Below the pieces are notes generated by a model, which searched no databases, had not been told where the DNA came from, and worked only from the letters and a program-made list of their open reading frames with translations. A stretch of DNA of 64,000 nt from Bacillus sp. (in: firmicutes) (GTDB lineage: Bacteria; Bacillota; Bacilli; Bacillales; Bacillaceae), in assembly GCA_031180805.1 (NCBI GenBank), contig JAPSLL010000008.1, positions 51,265 to 115,264 of the forward strand, in the 5' to 3' direction. Positions 9,167 to 16,404 of the stretch are shown here, piece after piece (position 1 is the first letter of the stretch; each line of letters begins with the position of its first letter). The position numbers were made by a program, and so were the translations under genes.

Positions 9167-9380
9167 AAAGGCTCTTTTCTAAAATATCGATGTTATGATA
9201 AACATTGTACAGGTTGATTGGAGTGTAAGTGCAAGACTTCTGAGGGATGCGTGGGATAGGTTAATCTCAAACAGGTGCTTAAATCGCGGAGGCTCACCAT
9301 CCTGATGAAAGCGAGCACTGCACGAGGAAATCAAAGAAAATGACTGTAAAAAAGCAACAAAGTTTACGAAAACAGCCTTT
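9167..9380. repeat. MITE-like intergenic repeat, best-preserved copy
   Basis: The 214-bp element starts AAAGGCTCTTTTCTAAAA (9167-9184) and ends TTTACGAAAACAGCCTTT (9363-9380). The reverse complement of the end is AAAGGCTGTTTTCGTAAA, so the termini form an imperfect 18-bp inverted repeat. Inside are GACTTCTGAGGGATGCGTGG (9235-9254), CGGAGGCTCACCATCC, AAAGCGAGCACTGCACGAGG (9308-9327) and AAAGCAACAAAG. No reading frame is present. It fills most of the gap between the chemoreceptor and the DUF3817 gene. Confidence 0.75.
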
Positions 9381-9489
9381 GTAAAGTTGTAAGCAAATTG
9401 TTATTAGCAAAATTGTCAAACATTTTTGTTATTCACTACCTAAGAGCTTGTATAATAAACATATAAAATGTGAAAATGGGGTTGATTTG

Positions 9490-9780
9490 GTGTTTAACAG
9501 TTCGGTAGGAGTTTTGCGTTTTTCAGGAATTTTGGAAGGGATTTCGTATTTAGTTTTATTGCTTATTGCGATGCCATTAAAATATTTCTTTGATTTTCCG
9601 ATCGCTGTAACAATTGTAGGTGGCTTACATGGATTTCTATTTGTTGCATTTGTCATCATTGTTGCATTTGTCAAATTTCAAAAACGCTGGTCTATTTTAT
9701 GGGGAATATGGGCCGTATTTTTATCATTTATTCCATTTGGGACATTTTATTTAGACAAACAGTTAAGAACGAAAAGCTAG
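9490..9780 (+). CDS. DUF3817 family small membrane protein
   Basis: This 96-residue protein has three predicted membrane helices (about residues 8-28, 40-63 and 65-88). The opening SSVGVLRFSGILEGISYL, the internal GGLHGFLFV and the ending PFGTFYLDKQL fit the DUF3817 family (B. subtilis YdzA relatives), which has no established function. The GTG at 9490 is chosen because a GGGGTT ribosome binding site lies 8 bases upstream and family members start just before this motif; an in-frame ATG exists at 9448 but would add a non-conserved leader. A strong terminator follows. Confidence 0.8.
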   Translation: MFNSSVGVLRFSGILEGISYLVLLLIAMPLKYFFDFPIAVTIVGGLHGFLFVAFVIIVAFVKFQKRWSILWGIWAVFLSFIPFGTFYLDKQLRTKS

Positions 9781-9790
9781 TGAATGATAA

Positions 9791-9836
9791 GAGGTTGGTT
9801 CAGAAAGCTACATGCTTTGAACCAACCTCCTTTTTT
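9791..9836 (+). terminator. Rho-independent terminator after the DUF3817 gene
   Basis: GAGGTTGGTTCA (9791-9802) pairs with TGAACCAACCTC (9818-9829), with GC-rich continuation in the loop, then six T residues. Confidence 0.9.
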
Positions 9837-9927
9837 AGTCCATTTCTAAGAGCTCGTTGGTTTAAACATGCTGGTTATAGTTGGAGCTTATCGAAAATAG
9901 CAATACAGTTATTTACTACTTATTAAG

Positions 9928-9946
9928 CCTGACATCCTCCTGACAT
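9928..9946 (+). promoter_or_regulatory. Direct repeat CCTGACAT, 11-bp phased, upstream of lipoprotein gene
   Basis: CCTGACAT occurs at 9928-9935 and again at 9939-9946, one helical turn apart, about 20-40 bp upstream of a TATA-like segment and 45 bp before the lipoprotein start. Tandem half-sites spaced 11 bp are typical of OmpR-family response regulator binding. Which regulator would bind is unknown. Confidence 0.4.
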
Positions 9947-9990
9947 ATTTCCCCTGTATATTCATTTATAAGCAAGAAAGGAGGATTTAA

Positions 9991-10524
9991 ATGAGTCGTT
10001 CATTAAATATAGTAATTGGCAGCACGATGCTAGCAATTTTCTTATTAGTAGGCTGTGGAAATGAGAACGAAACTGCAAAGGAAGCAAGTGGGGCAAATGG
10101 TAATCAAGAAATGCAGCCAAATGGTAGACAGGGATTTGCTGGAGAAGAGCTAACTGATGAACAAATAATTGATATGGCTGAAAATGCCGGAATTGATACA
10201 GATGGAAAAACGATAGAGGAAATTGAAGAGGAAATGATGGAAATACGTCCGAATCCTAATGAGAATTTGACAGATGAACAAATCATCGAAAGAGCTGAAC
10301 AAGCCGGAATTGACACGGAAGGAAAATCAATTGAAGAGATTCAAGAGGAATTAAGAGAAGCAATGCCTGAAATGGGTAAGGACGATGGCAAATTGAATGA
10401 GGATGATGTTAAAAAGCAAGCGGAAGAGGCCGGTATAGAAACTGAAGGCAGAACAATAGAAGAAATTCAAACCGAATTGCAGGAAAGCCAATCAACCTCG
10501 TCAAATAGTGAAAATGAAATTTAA
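9991..10524 (+). CDS. Acidic lipoprotein with three tandem ~33-residue repeats
   Basis: This 177-residue protein has a lipoprotein signal peptide with lipobox LLVGC (Cys at about residue 22), followed by a low-complexity Asn/Gly linker. The mature part is built from three repeats of the pattern LTDEQIIxxAExAGIDTxG followed by KxIEEIxEEL, beginning at about residues 54, 88 and 126. They are strongly acidic and predicted helical, and lie outside the membrane anchored by lipid. Similar repeats occur in Gram-positive surface proteins, but no named function was recognised. GAAAGGAGG precedes the ATG. The paired CCTGACAT sites upstream suggest two-component control. Confidence 0.8.
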   Translation: MSRSLNIVIGSTMLAIFLLVGCGNENETAKEASGANGNQEMQPNGRQGFAGEELTDEQIIDMAENAGIDTDGKTIEEIEEEMMEIRPNPNENLTDEQIIERAEQAGIDTEGKSIEEIQEELREAMPEMGKDDGKLNEDDVKKQAEEAGIETEGRTIEEIQTELQESQSTSSNSENEI

Positions 10525-10530
10525 TTTTTG

Positions 10531-10571
10531 ATAGGGACTAACTCTAATAATTAGGGTCAGTCCCCTTTTTG
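10531..10571. terminator. Bidirectional terminator between convergent lipoprotein genes
   Basis: GGGACT (10534-10539) pairs with AGTCCC (10559-10564) around an AT-rich inner dyad and is followed by TTTTT on the plus strand. It overlaps the end of the convergent gene. The GGGACT/AGTCCCC core belongs to the recurrent hairpin set described in the findings. Confidence 0.7.
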
Positions 10572-10880
10572 TTGAATGCTTACTAATTGGTATTGCGTTG
10601 TTTTATTATCATAATAATATTTGATGAAAATCCTACTATTCGTAGCGAGCTTTTCAACGATTGCCTGTTGCGCTTCATTGATTTGGAGTGCGTAAGGCTC
10701 ATTTTTGATGTACACTTCGATTGAGTGTGAATCAATCAAGCCGATGTATATCGCTTCCGTTTCGATTATCTTTTCTTTGTTTTGACTAGCTAAAGTAATA
10801 GTATTAGTATCAGAATGATATTCCGTTCCACAGCCTGGTAGGAGAAGAAGGATGAGAACCGCTACTAAAAGCTTTTGCAT
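10557..10880 (-). CDS. Small lipoprotein, not recognised
   Basis: This 107-residue protein has a signal peptide and lipobox LLPGC (Cys at about residue 17), then a mature domain of about 90 residues. The mature part has alternating short strands (EAIYIGLIDSHSIEVYIKNE, then an Ala/Glu-rich helix, then RIFIKYYYD) suggesting a small alpha-beta fold. No family was recognised. It is transcribed alone, convergent with the repeat lipoprotein gene. Confidence 0.7.
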   Translation of the reverse strand: MQKLLVAVLILLLLPGCGTEYHSDTNTITLASQNKEKIIETEAIYIGLIDSHSIEVYIKNEPYALQINEAQQAIVEKLATNSRIFIKYYYDNKTTQYQLVSIQQKGD

Positions 10881-11001
10881 CGATGACTACCCCATTTCCT
10901 TTCGATTAACAATTATGATATGTATATTATGTTTCTGTTTGTTTATTCTTTGAATGAGAGCGATCTTCCAAAAAGATAGATAAAATTTGCAGAATATCAT
11001 A

Positions 11002-11021
11002 TACTATAGAGGGGTATAGTA
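11002..11021. promoter_or_regulatory. Probable CsoR operator upstream of csoR-copZ
   Basis: TACTATA (11002-11008) and TATAGTA (11015-11021) form a perfect 7-bp dyad around GAGGGG. The G-rich centre with flanking AT arms resembles copper operators bound by CsoR in Bacillus (GGGGTATGGTA-like, from memory). It lies about 100 bp before csoR. Confidence 0.6.
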
Positions 11022-11122
11022 CATTTTAACAGTGAATCACAATAGTCTCTTTTGACTTTTAGGAAAAATAAACTATAGATAAAAGAACATTAAAATTAGT
11101 ATGCATTAAGGGGGATGTTTCT

Positions 11123-11446
11123 ATGAGTAATGAGCCAAATAGTCATGAGCATAAGCATGAACATCACAGGACGAGTCATCATTCTGATAAAGTAAAGAAA
11201 AACTTAATTACTCGATTGAATCGAATTGAGGGCCAAATTCGCGGAATAAAATCATTGATTGAAAAGGATACGTATTGTGATGATGTGATTACGCAAATTT
11301 CAGCAACTCAATCAGCTTTAAATAGTGTCGGAAAGTTGTTGCTTGAAGGACATTTACGAACATGTGTAGTTGAACGAATCCAAGAAGGTGACGAAGAAAT
11401 TATCGACGAGTTGTTAGTAACCGTTCAAAGATTAATGAAAAAATAG
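11123..11446 (+). CDS. csoR: Copper-sensing transcriptional repressor CsoR
   Basis: This 107-residue DUF156/CsoR-family repressor has the Cu(I) ligand set at Cys52, His77 and Cys81 (TYCDD and GHLRTC), the pattern that separates CsoR from formaldehyde- or nickel-sensing relatives. Copper binding releases the protein from its operator to allow copper efflux. The N-terminal 20 residues contain eight histidines, more than usual, and may add metal binding. A dyad about 100 bp upstream is a likely operator. The gene is followed 16 bp later by copZ, but the usual copA ATPase gene is absent here. Confidence 0.9.
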   Translation: MSNEPNSHEHKHEHHRTSHHSDKVKKNLITRLNRIEGQIRGIKSLIEKDTYCDDVITQISATQSALNSVGKLLLEGHLRTCVVERIQEGDEEIIDELLVTVQRLMKK

Positions 11447-11462
11447 GAGGCACATAATCAAA

Positions 11463-11669
11463 ATGGAAACAAAAACATTTAAAGTAGAAGGTATGTCATG
11501 CCAACATTGTGTCAATGCAGTTGAAGGCAGTGTTGGAAAATTACAAGGTGTTCAACATGTAAAAGTCTTGTTAGATAAAGGTGAAGTTGAAGTAGGCTTT
11601 GAGAAGGATAAAGTTTCAAATGAGGAAATTGTTGAGACAATTGAAGAACAAGGATATGATGTCGTTTAA
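11463..11669 (+). CDS. copZ: Copper chaperone CopZ
   Basis: This 68-residue cytosolic protein is a single heavy-metal-associated domain. The Cu(I) site is GMSCQHC (Cys13 and Cys16), and the length and the ending NEEIVETIEEQGYDV are typical of Bacillus CopZ. It hands Cu(I) to the CopA efflux ATPase and to CsoR. An AGGAGG ribosome binding site sits before the ATG. In B. subtilis copZ is followed by copA; here a hairpin follows and the next gene is convergent and unrelated, so CopA must be encoded elsewhere. Confidence 0.92.
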   Translation: METKTFKVEGMSCQHCVNAVEGSVGKLQGVQHVKVLLDKGEVEVGFEKDKVSNEEIVETIEEQGYDVV

Positions 11670-11684
11670 GTCGTAAGAAAAACA

Positions 11685-11724
11685 TGGAGTCTGTCTTTAA
11701 GCGTAGAGGAGTTGACAGACTCCA
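11685..11724 (+). terminator. Hairpin after copZ, probable terminator
   Basis: TGGAGTCTGTC (11685-11695) pairs perfectly with GACAGACTCCA (11714-11724). The T tract that normally follows is missing, so termination efficiency is uncertain. Confidence 0.55.
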
Positions 11725-11799
11725 ATAATATTATCGAAGGGGATACTAACACATTTTGAGAAAAACGTTGTTTAAGACAAACGGCTTTTGTTTAAAAGC

Positions 11800-12456
11800 T
11801 TATTGATTTGCTGCTGTTGCTTCTTTTGCTTTCATAAATTCTTCTTCAACCTCTGGCGAAAAGGTTTTAGCGCTTTGAAGCTCTATTTGGTTAACATAGT
11901 CATAAGCATAGGCCTGAGCCTCCATGCGCAGCACTTTATCTTCCATTCTCGCAAAACCATTGATAATGTTTTCAGATTGTGAGGAAGCAAGTGTTTGATT
12001 AATGCCATTAGAAGTTTTGGCAGTATTTGCTCTAGAATTTAATATCGCTTTTCGGTTTTGTAAGTCGGCATAGGCATCACGTAATTTGATAACCTTTGCT
12101 TTTAATTGCTCTGTTTGATTTTTTATCCGAATAAGCTGTTGTTTTAGAACCTCTAGTTTTTTCTCGTTTTCTAGTCGGTCTTGAATGGCTAGTTTTGCTA
12201 TCTCATCGTTGTTTTTATCAATTGCTAATTGCTGCTGTCTTTTGCGGTCAGCAATCACCTTTTGAACCTCCTCAATATGCTCTTCATGCTTTTGTTCAAA
12301 ATAAAGCTGTTTCGCTAAGGCTGATTGTGCTTTTTCAATCTCACCCTCAAGCTCTCTAATATATTGATTAACCATACTTATTGGCTCTTCAAGCTTGTCC
12401 AACGTTGAATTCATATCTGCTACTGCAATTCTTTTTACTCGTTTAAAAATTCCCAT
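11800..12456 (-). CDS. PspA/IM30 (LiaH-like) membrane-stress protein
   Basis: This 218-residue protein belongs to the PspA/IM30/LiaH family: the N-terminus MGIFKRVKRIAVADMNSTLD is the membrane-contacting helix, followed by a long charged coiled coil with the family motif around EEPISMVNQYIRELEGEI. Such proteins form large oligomers under the membrane and protect it during envelope stress. The gene is second in an operon behind a LiaI-like membrane protein, with a 15-bp gap, and an OmpR-type two-component system lies upstream on the same strand. The C-terminal half, rich in Ala, Ser and Asn, is less conserved. Confidence 0.88.
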   Translation of the reverse strand: MGIFKRVKRIAVADMNSTLDKLEEPISMVNQYIRELEGEIEKAQSALAKQLYFEQKHEEHIEEVQKVIADRKRQQQLAIDKNNDEIAKLAIQDRLENEKKLEVLKQQLIRIKNQTEQLKAKVIKLRDAYADLQNRKAILNSRANTAKTSNGINQTLASSQSENIINGFARMEDKVLRMEAQAYAYDYVNQIELQSAKTFSPEVEEEFMKAKEATAANQ

Positions 12457-12471
12457 TATTTTATTTCCTCC

Positions 12472-12972
12472 TTAGTTGTTTTTACGTTCCCATTCATCAA
12501 GAATATTGTGAGAAGCTGTGTTATATATCGGAAAAGTAGCATTCACTTGTTCCTCGAATATTGTTTCTTTAGATTTACTTCCTCTAAATGTGATGTATAA
12601 AGCGATCAATACAAGTGAAATTGCAATAATCTTCGGAAGGATTGCCCATAATCCAATGAGGAGAAGTATTATTCCTACCCATTTTTTTACGGTTTCTCCA
12701 TTTGCCGTTTTCCAAATCCACCAGCCTAAGATGATGATGCCGATGTTAACTAGCAATGATAGGAAAGAAAAGCTGAACCCGAAATCGTGGCCAATAAAGC
12801 CTGCTCCTTTTGGTTTAAAACCACCTTGACCATGTCCGATTTGTGAGTCCATGTGATGATGCAAAATAATCTGTGTTATGAAATGCCAAAGGGCTGAAAT
12901 ACTAATCGAGAGGGCAAGCAGTACAATCACAGCTATCCCTATCAAAAGTAGAGAGCTTTTTCTCTGTTTCAT
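12472..12972 (-). CDS. LiaI-like membrane protein preceding the PspA-like gene
   Basis: This 166-residue protein has an N-terminal membrane helix (about residues 8-32), a Gly/His-rich segment (HHHMDSQIGHGQGGF), then three hydrophobic helices (about 65-88, 98-115 and 116-130) and a polar tail. Its place immediately before a PspA/LiaH-like gene fits a membrane anchor that recruits the partner, as LiaI does for LiaH; sequence alone gives only a loose match. The ATG at 12972 is chosen because GAGGAGGTGAAAG lies just upstream; a longer in-frame version would lack a ribosome binding site. Confidence 0.7.
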   Translation of the reverse strand: MKQRKSSLLLIGIAVIVLLALSISISALWHFITQIILHHHMDSQIGHGQGGFKPKGAGFIGHDFGFSFSFLSLLVNIGIIILGWWIWKTANGETVKKWVGIILLLIGLWAILPKIIAISLVLIALYITFRGSKSKETIFEEQVNATFPIYNTASHNILDEWERKNN

Positions 12973-13019
12973 TCTTTCACCTCCTCGTGCTTTGCTTGAG
13001 ATTAATATAATAAAGTTTG

Positions 13020-13037
13020 GTGAAAAGTCAGTGAAAA
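13020..13037 (-). promoter_or_regulatory. Direct repeat TTTTCAC, 11-bp phased, in the promoter of the PspA-like operon
   Basis: On the minus strand TTTTCAC occurs twice (plus-strand GTGAAAA at 13020-13026 and 13031-13037), exactly 11 bp apart, just upstream of a TATTATATT-like -10 region and about 50 bp before the LiaI-like gene. This spacing is typical of OmpR-family regulators, and such a regulator is encoded 1.5 kb upstream. Confidence 0.5.
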
Positions 13038-13050
13038 AATCGAGAGTTTT

Positions 13051-13103
13051 CAAAAAAGATAAAAAAGGGGGACTGTCCCCAACAAGTTGGAGGGACAGTC
13101 CCC
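13051..13103 (-). terminator. Terminator of the two-component operon (REP-like hairpin)
   Basis: GGGGACTGTCCC (13067-13078) and GGGACAGTCCCC (13092-13103) form a 12-bp stem. The A-rich run at 13051-13066 becomes the T tract for minus-strand transcripts, so it terminates the histidine kinase gene and insulates the PspA-like operon. Confidence 0.8.
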
Positions 13104-13118
13104 AAAAGAAAAATTATC

Positions 13119-14483
13119 TTATTTTTGTGGGAGGGTTACGATAAATGTGCTTCCTTCATGTAATTTACTTTGAACGTTAATCGTTCCGTTATGGGTATCG
13201 ACGATCCATTTTGCGATAGAAAGTCCTAAACCATAACCACCTTCCTGTCGGGTTCTTGCTTTATCAACACGATAAAATCGCTTGAATAGATGAGGAATAT
13301 GCTTTTCTTCAATGCCGACACCGTTGTCGGTAACAATAAGTAAGAGCTGATTGCCTTCTTTAGAGATTGTTAACGTAACAGTACCTTCATATTCTGAATA
13401 TTTAATCGCATTATCTATGAGAATATAAAGTAGCTGTGTTAGCAGCTCTTTGTTTCCAAGTATTTGTAATGAGTTAGGGCTCTTTAATTCTAGCGTTATT
13501 TTTTTTGTTCGGGCATGGGCTGCGAATGTGTGAATCGTTTGCTTAGCGACTTGATATAAATCAAAAGCTTCCATCGTTACATTTTGTTGAGCTGAATCGG
13601 ATCTTGCAAGTGTAAGTAAGTTACTAACAAGTCCTGTCATTCGTTTTACTTCTTCTTTTAGATTATTTACGGTTTTAACGGCCATTTCTTTATCTTGTTC
13701 TGTCTGCTCTTCCATTTCAAGCAGTTCAATTGATGAAAGCATGACGCTAAGTGGAGTTCTTAATTCATGAGAAGCATCAGCAACAAACTCCTGCTGTCTT
13801 GTAAAGGCCTGTTTAATCGGCACCATTGCCCGCTTTGACATGATGCGACTTAGATAAAAAGCAATTCCTGAAAAGATAACTGCGATAACAGCTAATATAT
13901 GAAGAAGCGATGAAAGCAATTGAAATAGATTTGTTGCATTATGACCAATATACAAATATCCAACAAGCTGATTACGTTCATAAATCGGCTTAGCTATCAT
14001 AAATATTTGGAGCTTTGCTTCAGTGGGTACATAGGTTGCAAACTCTGCATCATCCTTTAAAAGGAGCTTTTCATCAATCATCAAGGCTTCCCTTCGTAAT
14101 TCCTCATGCGTTGGCTGCCACTCTGAAATAAAGTGAATAAAGCTTGTATGTAGGAGGGGAAGCTGCGCGTCTTGAACAATCACTTTTCCATTTGTATTTG
14201 TGACGTAGTAAAATAATTGGTCGCTATCTGTTTCTGCAACTTTTGGAGCGCCTCTCCGATCATCAGGACCATCATCTCTTCCAGTTAAATATTTTTCAAC
14301 TGGCTGTGACTCATGCTGTGCTTTATCCCGTAATTCTTGTTTTATATCAGAGGTAAGCCAGAAATAAACAATACTATATAAAAGGATAATAAAAACGAAA
14401 AGGAATAAAAGAATAAGAAAGCTGTACCTTATGGTTAATGTCCGTTCTGTTTGGTGAAAGACATTTGTTTTTTTACGTTTCAA
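13119..14483 (-). CDS. Sensor histidine kinase (OmpR-partner type)
   Basis: This protein of about 454 residues has TM1 near residues 18-42, an extracytoplasmic region of about 140 residues, TM2 near 195-215, then a dimerisation domain with the phospho-acceptor in FVADASHELRTPLSVMLSS and a catalytic ATPase domain (N-box ILIDNAIKYSE, G1 VTDNGVGIE, G2 YGLGLSIAK). It would phosphorylate the regulator encoded just upstream. A TTG at 14483 overlapping the regulator's end by 11 bp is chosen because GAGGAG lies in front of it; a TTG at 14531 in frame is the longest alternative. The neighbouring membrane-stress operon makes an envelope signal plausible. Confidence 0.88.
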   Translation of the reverse strand: MKRKKTNVFHQTERTLTIRYSFLILLFLFVFIILLYSIVYFWLTSDIKQELRDKAQHESQPVEKYLTGRDDGPDDRRGAPKVAETDSDQLFYYVTNTNGKVIVQDAQLPLLHTSFIHFISEWQPTHEELRREALMIDEKLLLKDDAEFATYVPTEAKLQIFMIAKPIYERNQLVGYLYIGHNATNLFQLLSSLLHILAVIAVIFSGIAFYLSRIMSKRAMVPIKQAFTRQQEFVADASHELRTPLSVMLSSIELLEMEEQTEQDKEMAVKTVNNLKEEVKRMTGLVSNLLTLARSDSAQQNVTMEAFDLYQVAKQTIHTFAAHARTKKITLELKSPNSLQILGNKELLTQLLYILIDNAIKYSEYEGTVTLTISKEGNQLLLIVTDNGVGIEEKHIPHLFKRFYRVDKARTRQEGGYGLGLSIAKWIVDTHNGTINVQSKLHEGSTFIVTLPQK

Positions 14484-15147
14484 GCTTATACCCAACTCCT
14501 CTAATACTTTGTAACCACGTACCCTTACCAAATTTCGTAAGCTTTTTTCGGAGCAATTTTACAGTCGCATCAATTGTTTTATAGGATACATCTGTATCAT
14601 AGCCCCAAATCCGTTCAAAGATAAGCTCTCTTGTTAAAACCTGTCCTTTATTATCAACTAATAAATCAAGCATTTGAAATTCTCGCGGTGTTAGTTGGAT
14701 GATCTTTTCATCTTTTTTTATTGTTTGGCTTGTGCGATTAATGATAATACCATCAATTGTTATCTGTTCTTCACGTATTGGTGAAAAGTTTCGTCGTGTT
14801 AGTGCTCTGAGACGAGCTAGGAGTTCCTCAATTTCAAAAGGTTTAACAAGATAATCATCAGCACCAGCATCAAGACCTATTACACGATCTTGGATGCTAT
14901 CCTTGGCTGTAAGCATGAGGATAGCACCACCATAGCCCTCTTTTCTAAGATTACGGCATACTTCGACTCCATCACCACTTGGCATCATCCAATCCAAAAT
15001 TAAAACATCATAATGGGTAGCAATTGCATAATCGTAAGCATCTTCACCATTTTGTACCCAATCTACTTCATATTTAGCTTTTTTTGAGAGCATATATGTT
15101 GTAAGCTCTCCAAGCTTAACATCATCTTCCGCTAATAATACATGCAT
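14473..15147 (-). CDS. OmpR/PhoB-family response regulator
   Basis: This 224-residue protein has an N-terminal receiver domain (acidic pocket AEDD, phospho-acceptor Asp52 in LILDWMMPS, Lys in DDYLVKPF) and a C-terminal winged-helix DNA-binding domain (about 128-222, ending RGVGYKLE). The ATG at 15147 is chosen for the upstream GGAGCAGG site and because the receiver begins MHVLLAEDD. It pairs with the kinase that overlaps its 3' end. OmpR-type proteins bind 11-bp-phased direct repeats, and such repeats occur before the PspA-like operon 1.5 kb downstream, a possible target. Confidence 0.9.
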   Translation of the reverse strand: MHVLLAEDDVKLGELTTYMLSKKAKYEVDWVQNGEDAYDYAIATHYDVLILDWMMPSGDGVEVCRNLRKEGYGGAILMLTAKDSIQDRVIGLDAGADDYLVKPFEIEELLARLRALTRRNFSPIREEQITIDGIIINRTSQTIKKDEKIIQLTPREFQMLDLLVDNKGQVLTRELIFERIWGYDTDVSYKTIDATVKLLRKKLTKFGKGTWLQSIRGVGYKLET

Positions 15148-15340
15148 GATTTCCTGCTCCTTTCTTCCACATATTATCATGTTTCACTAGGTGTAAGCAC
15201 TTATCGTTAAAATCAAAATTTATATACTCATCCTACTATAAAAAAATGAAAATATAGAGAAAAGGGATACTTGCTTTTTCTTCAATACAATGTAAAATAA
15301 GGAAATAGAATATACCTAAATATTCGAGGTAGGTGAAATT

Positions 15341-15673
15341 ATGTTTGATAGGGAGTTAATTAAAGGCAGTACGTCATTAATTTTATTACAGCTGTTAAAT
15401 GAGAAGGATATGTACGGGTATGAATTAGTGAAGGAAATGGAAAAAAGGAGCGGAAATGCACTAGAAGTAAAAGAAGGTACGCTATATCCTGCATTGCATA
15501 AGCTAGAAAAAAAGGGCTATGTTGAAACCTATTGGCAGGAGCAAAAAAAAGGACCCGCCCGTAAATATTATAAAATTAAAGAAGAAGGTAAAGTCATTTT
15601 ATCTGAGAAAACGAAGGAATGGGGCAAATTTGTCTCGATGATGAATGGTATCATTGGGAGAGATTCTATATGA
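15341..15673 (+). CDS. PadR family transcriptional regulator
   Basis: This 110-residue PadR-family protein has a winged helix with the hallmark segments [20 protein letters not shown], then [19 protein letters not shown] and [11 protein letters not shown], and a short C-terminal dimerisation helix. Small PadR repressors control membrane-protein and drug-resistance genes and bind varied small molecules. Its stop codon overlaps the start of the HAAS-domain gene (ATGA), so the two are translationally coupled, a common pairing in Firmicutes in which the regulator controls its own membrane partner. The effector is unknown. Confidence 0.9.
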   Translation: MFDRELIKGSTSLILLQLLNEKDMYGYELVKEMEKRSGNALEVKEGTLYPALHKLEKKGYVETYWQEQKKGPARKYYKIKEEGKVILSEKTKEWGKFVSMMNGIIGRDSI

Positions 15674-16293
15674 CTTATGTAATGGAACAGTTTCTTAAGA
15701 CACTGAAACAAGCATTACCAAATTCGATTGATAAAGAGGAAGTAATACGCGAATATGAAATACATATTGAAGAAAAGCGAATTGACATGCCTCATTTAAC
15801 GATAGATGAAATCATTTCACAATTAGGTGACCCGCTTGATATTGCTAAACAATACGAAGAGGTACAACCGATTGCTAGCCGATTTGTAAGTCGTAACTTT
15901 GTCTTTTGTAACTTTATGTTTTTTATTATCGGATCGTTATTAACTGTCTGCTACCATCTTTATGAGGACTCGATTCTTTCTGAAGCATGGGGGCTGTTAG
16001 CAAAAATTCCATTAACAATTGTCATTATATATACCGTTTTTTGGATGATGCTAGGCTTCGAAATTGGTAGAGAATATGGGCTGTTAGGGAAGCAGGTTTT
16101 CTCAAAGACGGTATTTATTAGTTTGATACCAAATGTGCTGCTTATGATGATGACGCTGTTTCACTTTATACCAACGGAGTGGTTTCAGCCAATTTTAACA
16201 CCATCATTTATTACAATTTGTGTCATTATGACTGTTCTTATTTATCCGATTAGTAAATTATTTTATCATATTGGTGTTCATCGTTCTTTGTAA
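15670..16293 (+). CDS. HAAS-domain (DUF1700-like) membrane protein
   Basis: This 207-residue protein has an N-terminal cytosolic helical domain (about residues 1-75, with [13 protein letters not shown] and [14 protein letters not shown]), which is the HAAS/DUF1700 signature, followed by four hydrophobic helices (about 86-105, 115-135, 150-170 and 178-195). Such genes nearly always sit behind a PadR gene and are thought to act in signalling or membrane adaptation. The ATG at 15670 overlaps the PadR stop; a longer upstream reading frame overlaps PadR coding sequence and is unlikely. A terminator follows. Confidence 0.8.
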   Translation: MTYVMEQFLKTLKQALPNSIDKEEVIREYEIHIEEKRIDMPHLTIDEIISQLGDPLDIAKQYEEVQPIASRFVSRNFVFCNFMFFIIGSLLTVCYHLYEDSILSEAWGLLAKIPLTIVIIYTVFWMMLGFEIGREYGLLGKQVFSKTVFISLIPNVLLMMMTLFHFIPTEWFQPILTPSFITICVIMTVLIYPISKLFYHIGVHRSL

Positions 16294-16297
16294 AAAA

Positions 16298-16337
16298 ATA
16301 GAAGTAGTTCTTTAGTAGAGACTACTTCTAATTTTTA
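16298..16337 (+). terminator. Terminator after the PadR-HAAS operon
   Basis: AGAAGTAGT and ACTACTTCT (about 16300-16308 and 16321-16329) form a stem followed by ATTTTT. A second inverted repeat, around acatagtaattc / gaattactatgt (16346-16387), lies in the following promoter region. Confidence 0.8.
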
Positions 16338-16404
16338 AAAATTCTACATAGTAATTCGATGTATTAATATACATAGAATTACTATGTATAAAAGGATGGT
16401 TTTT

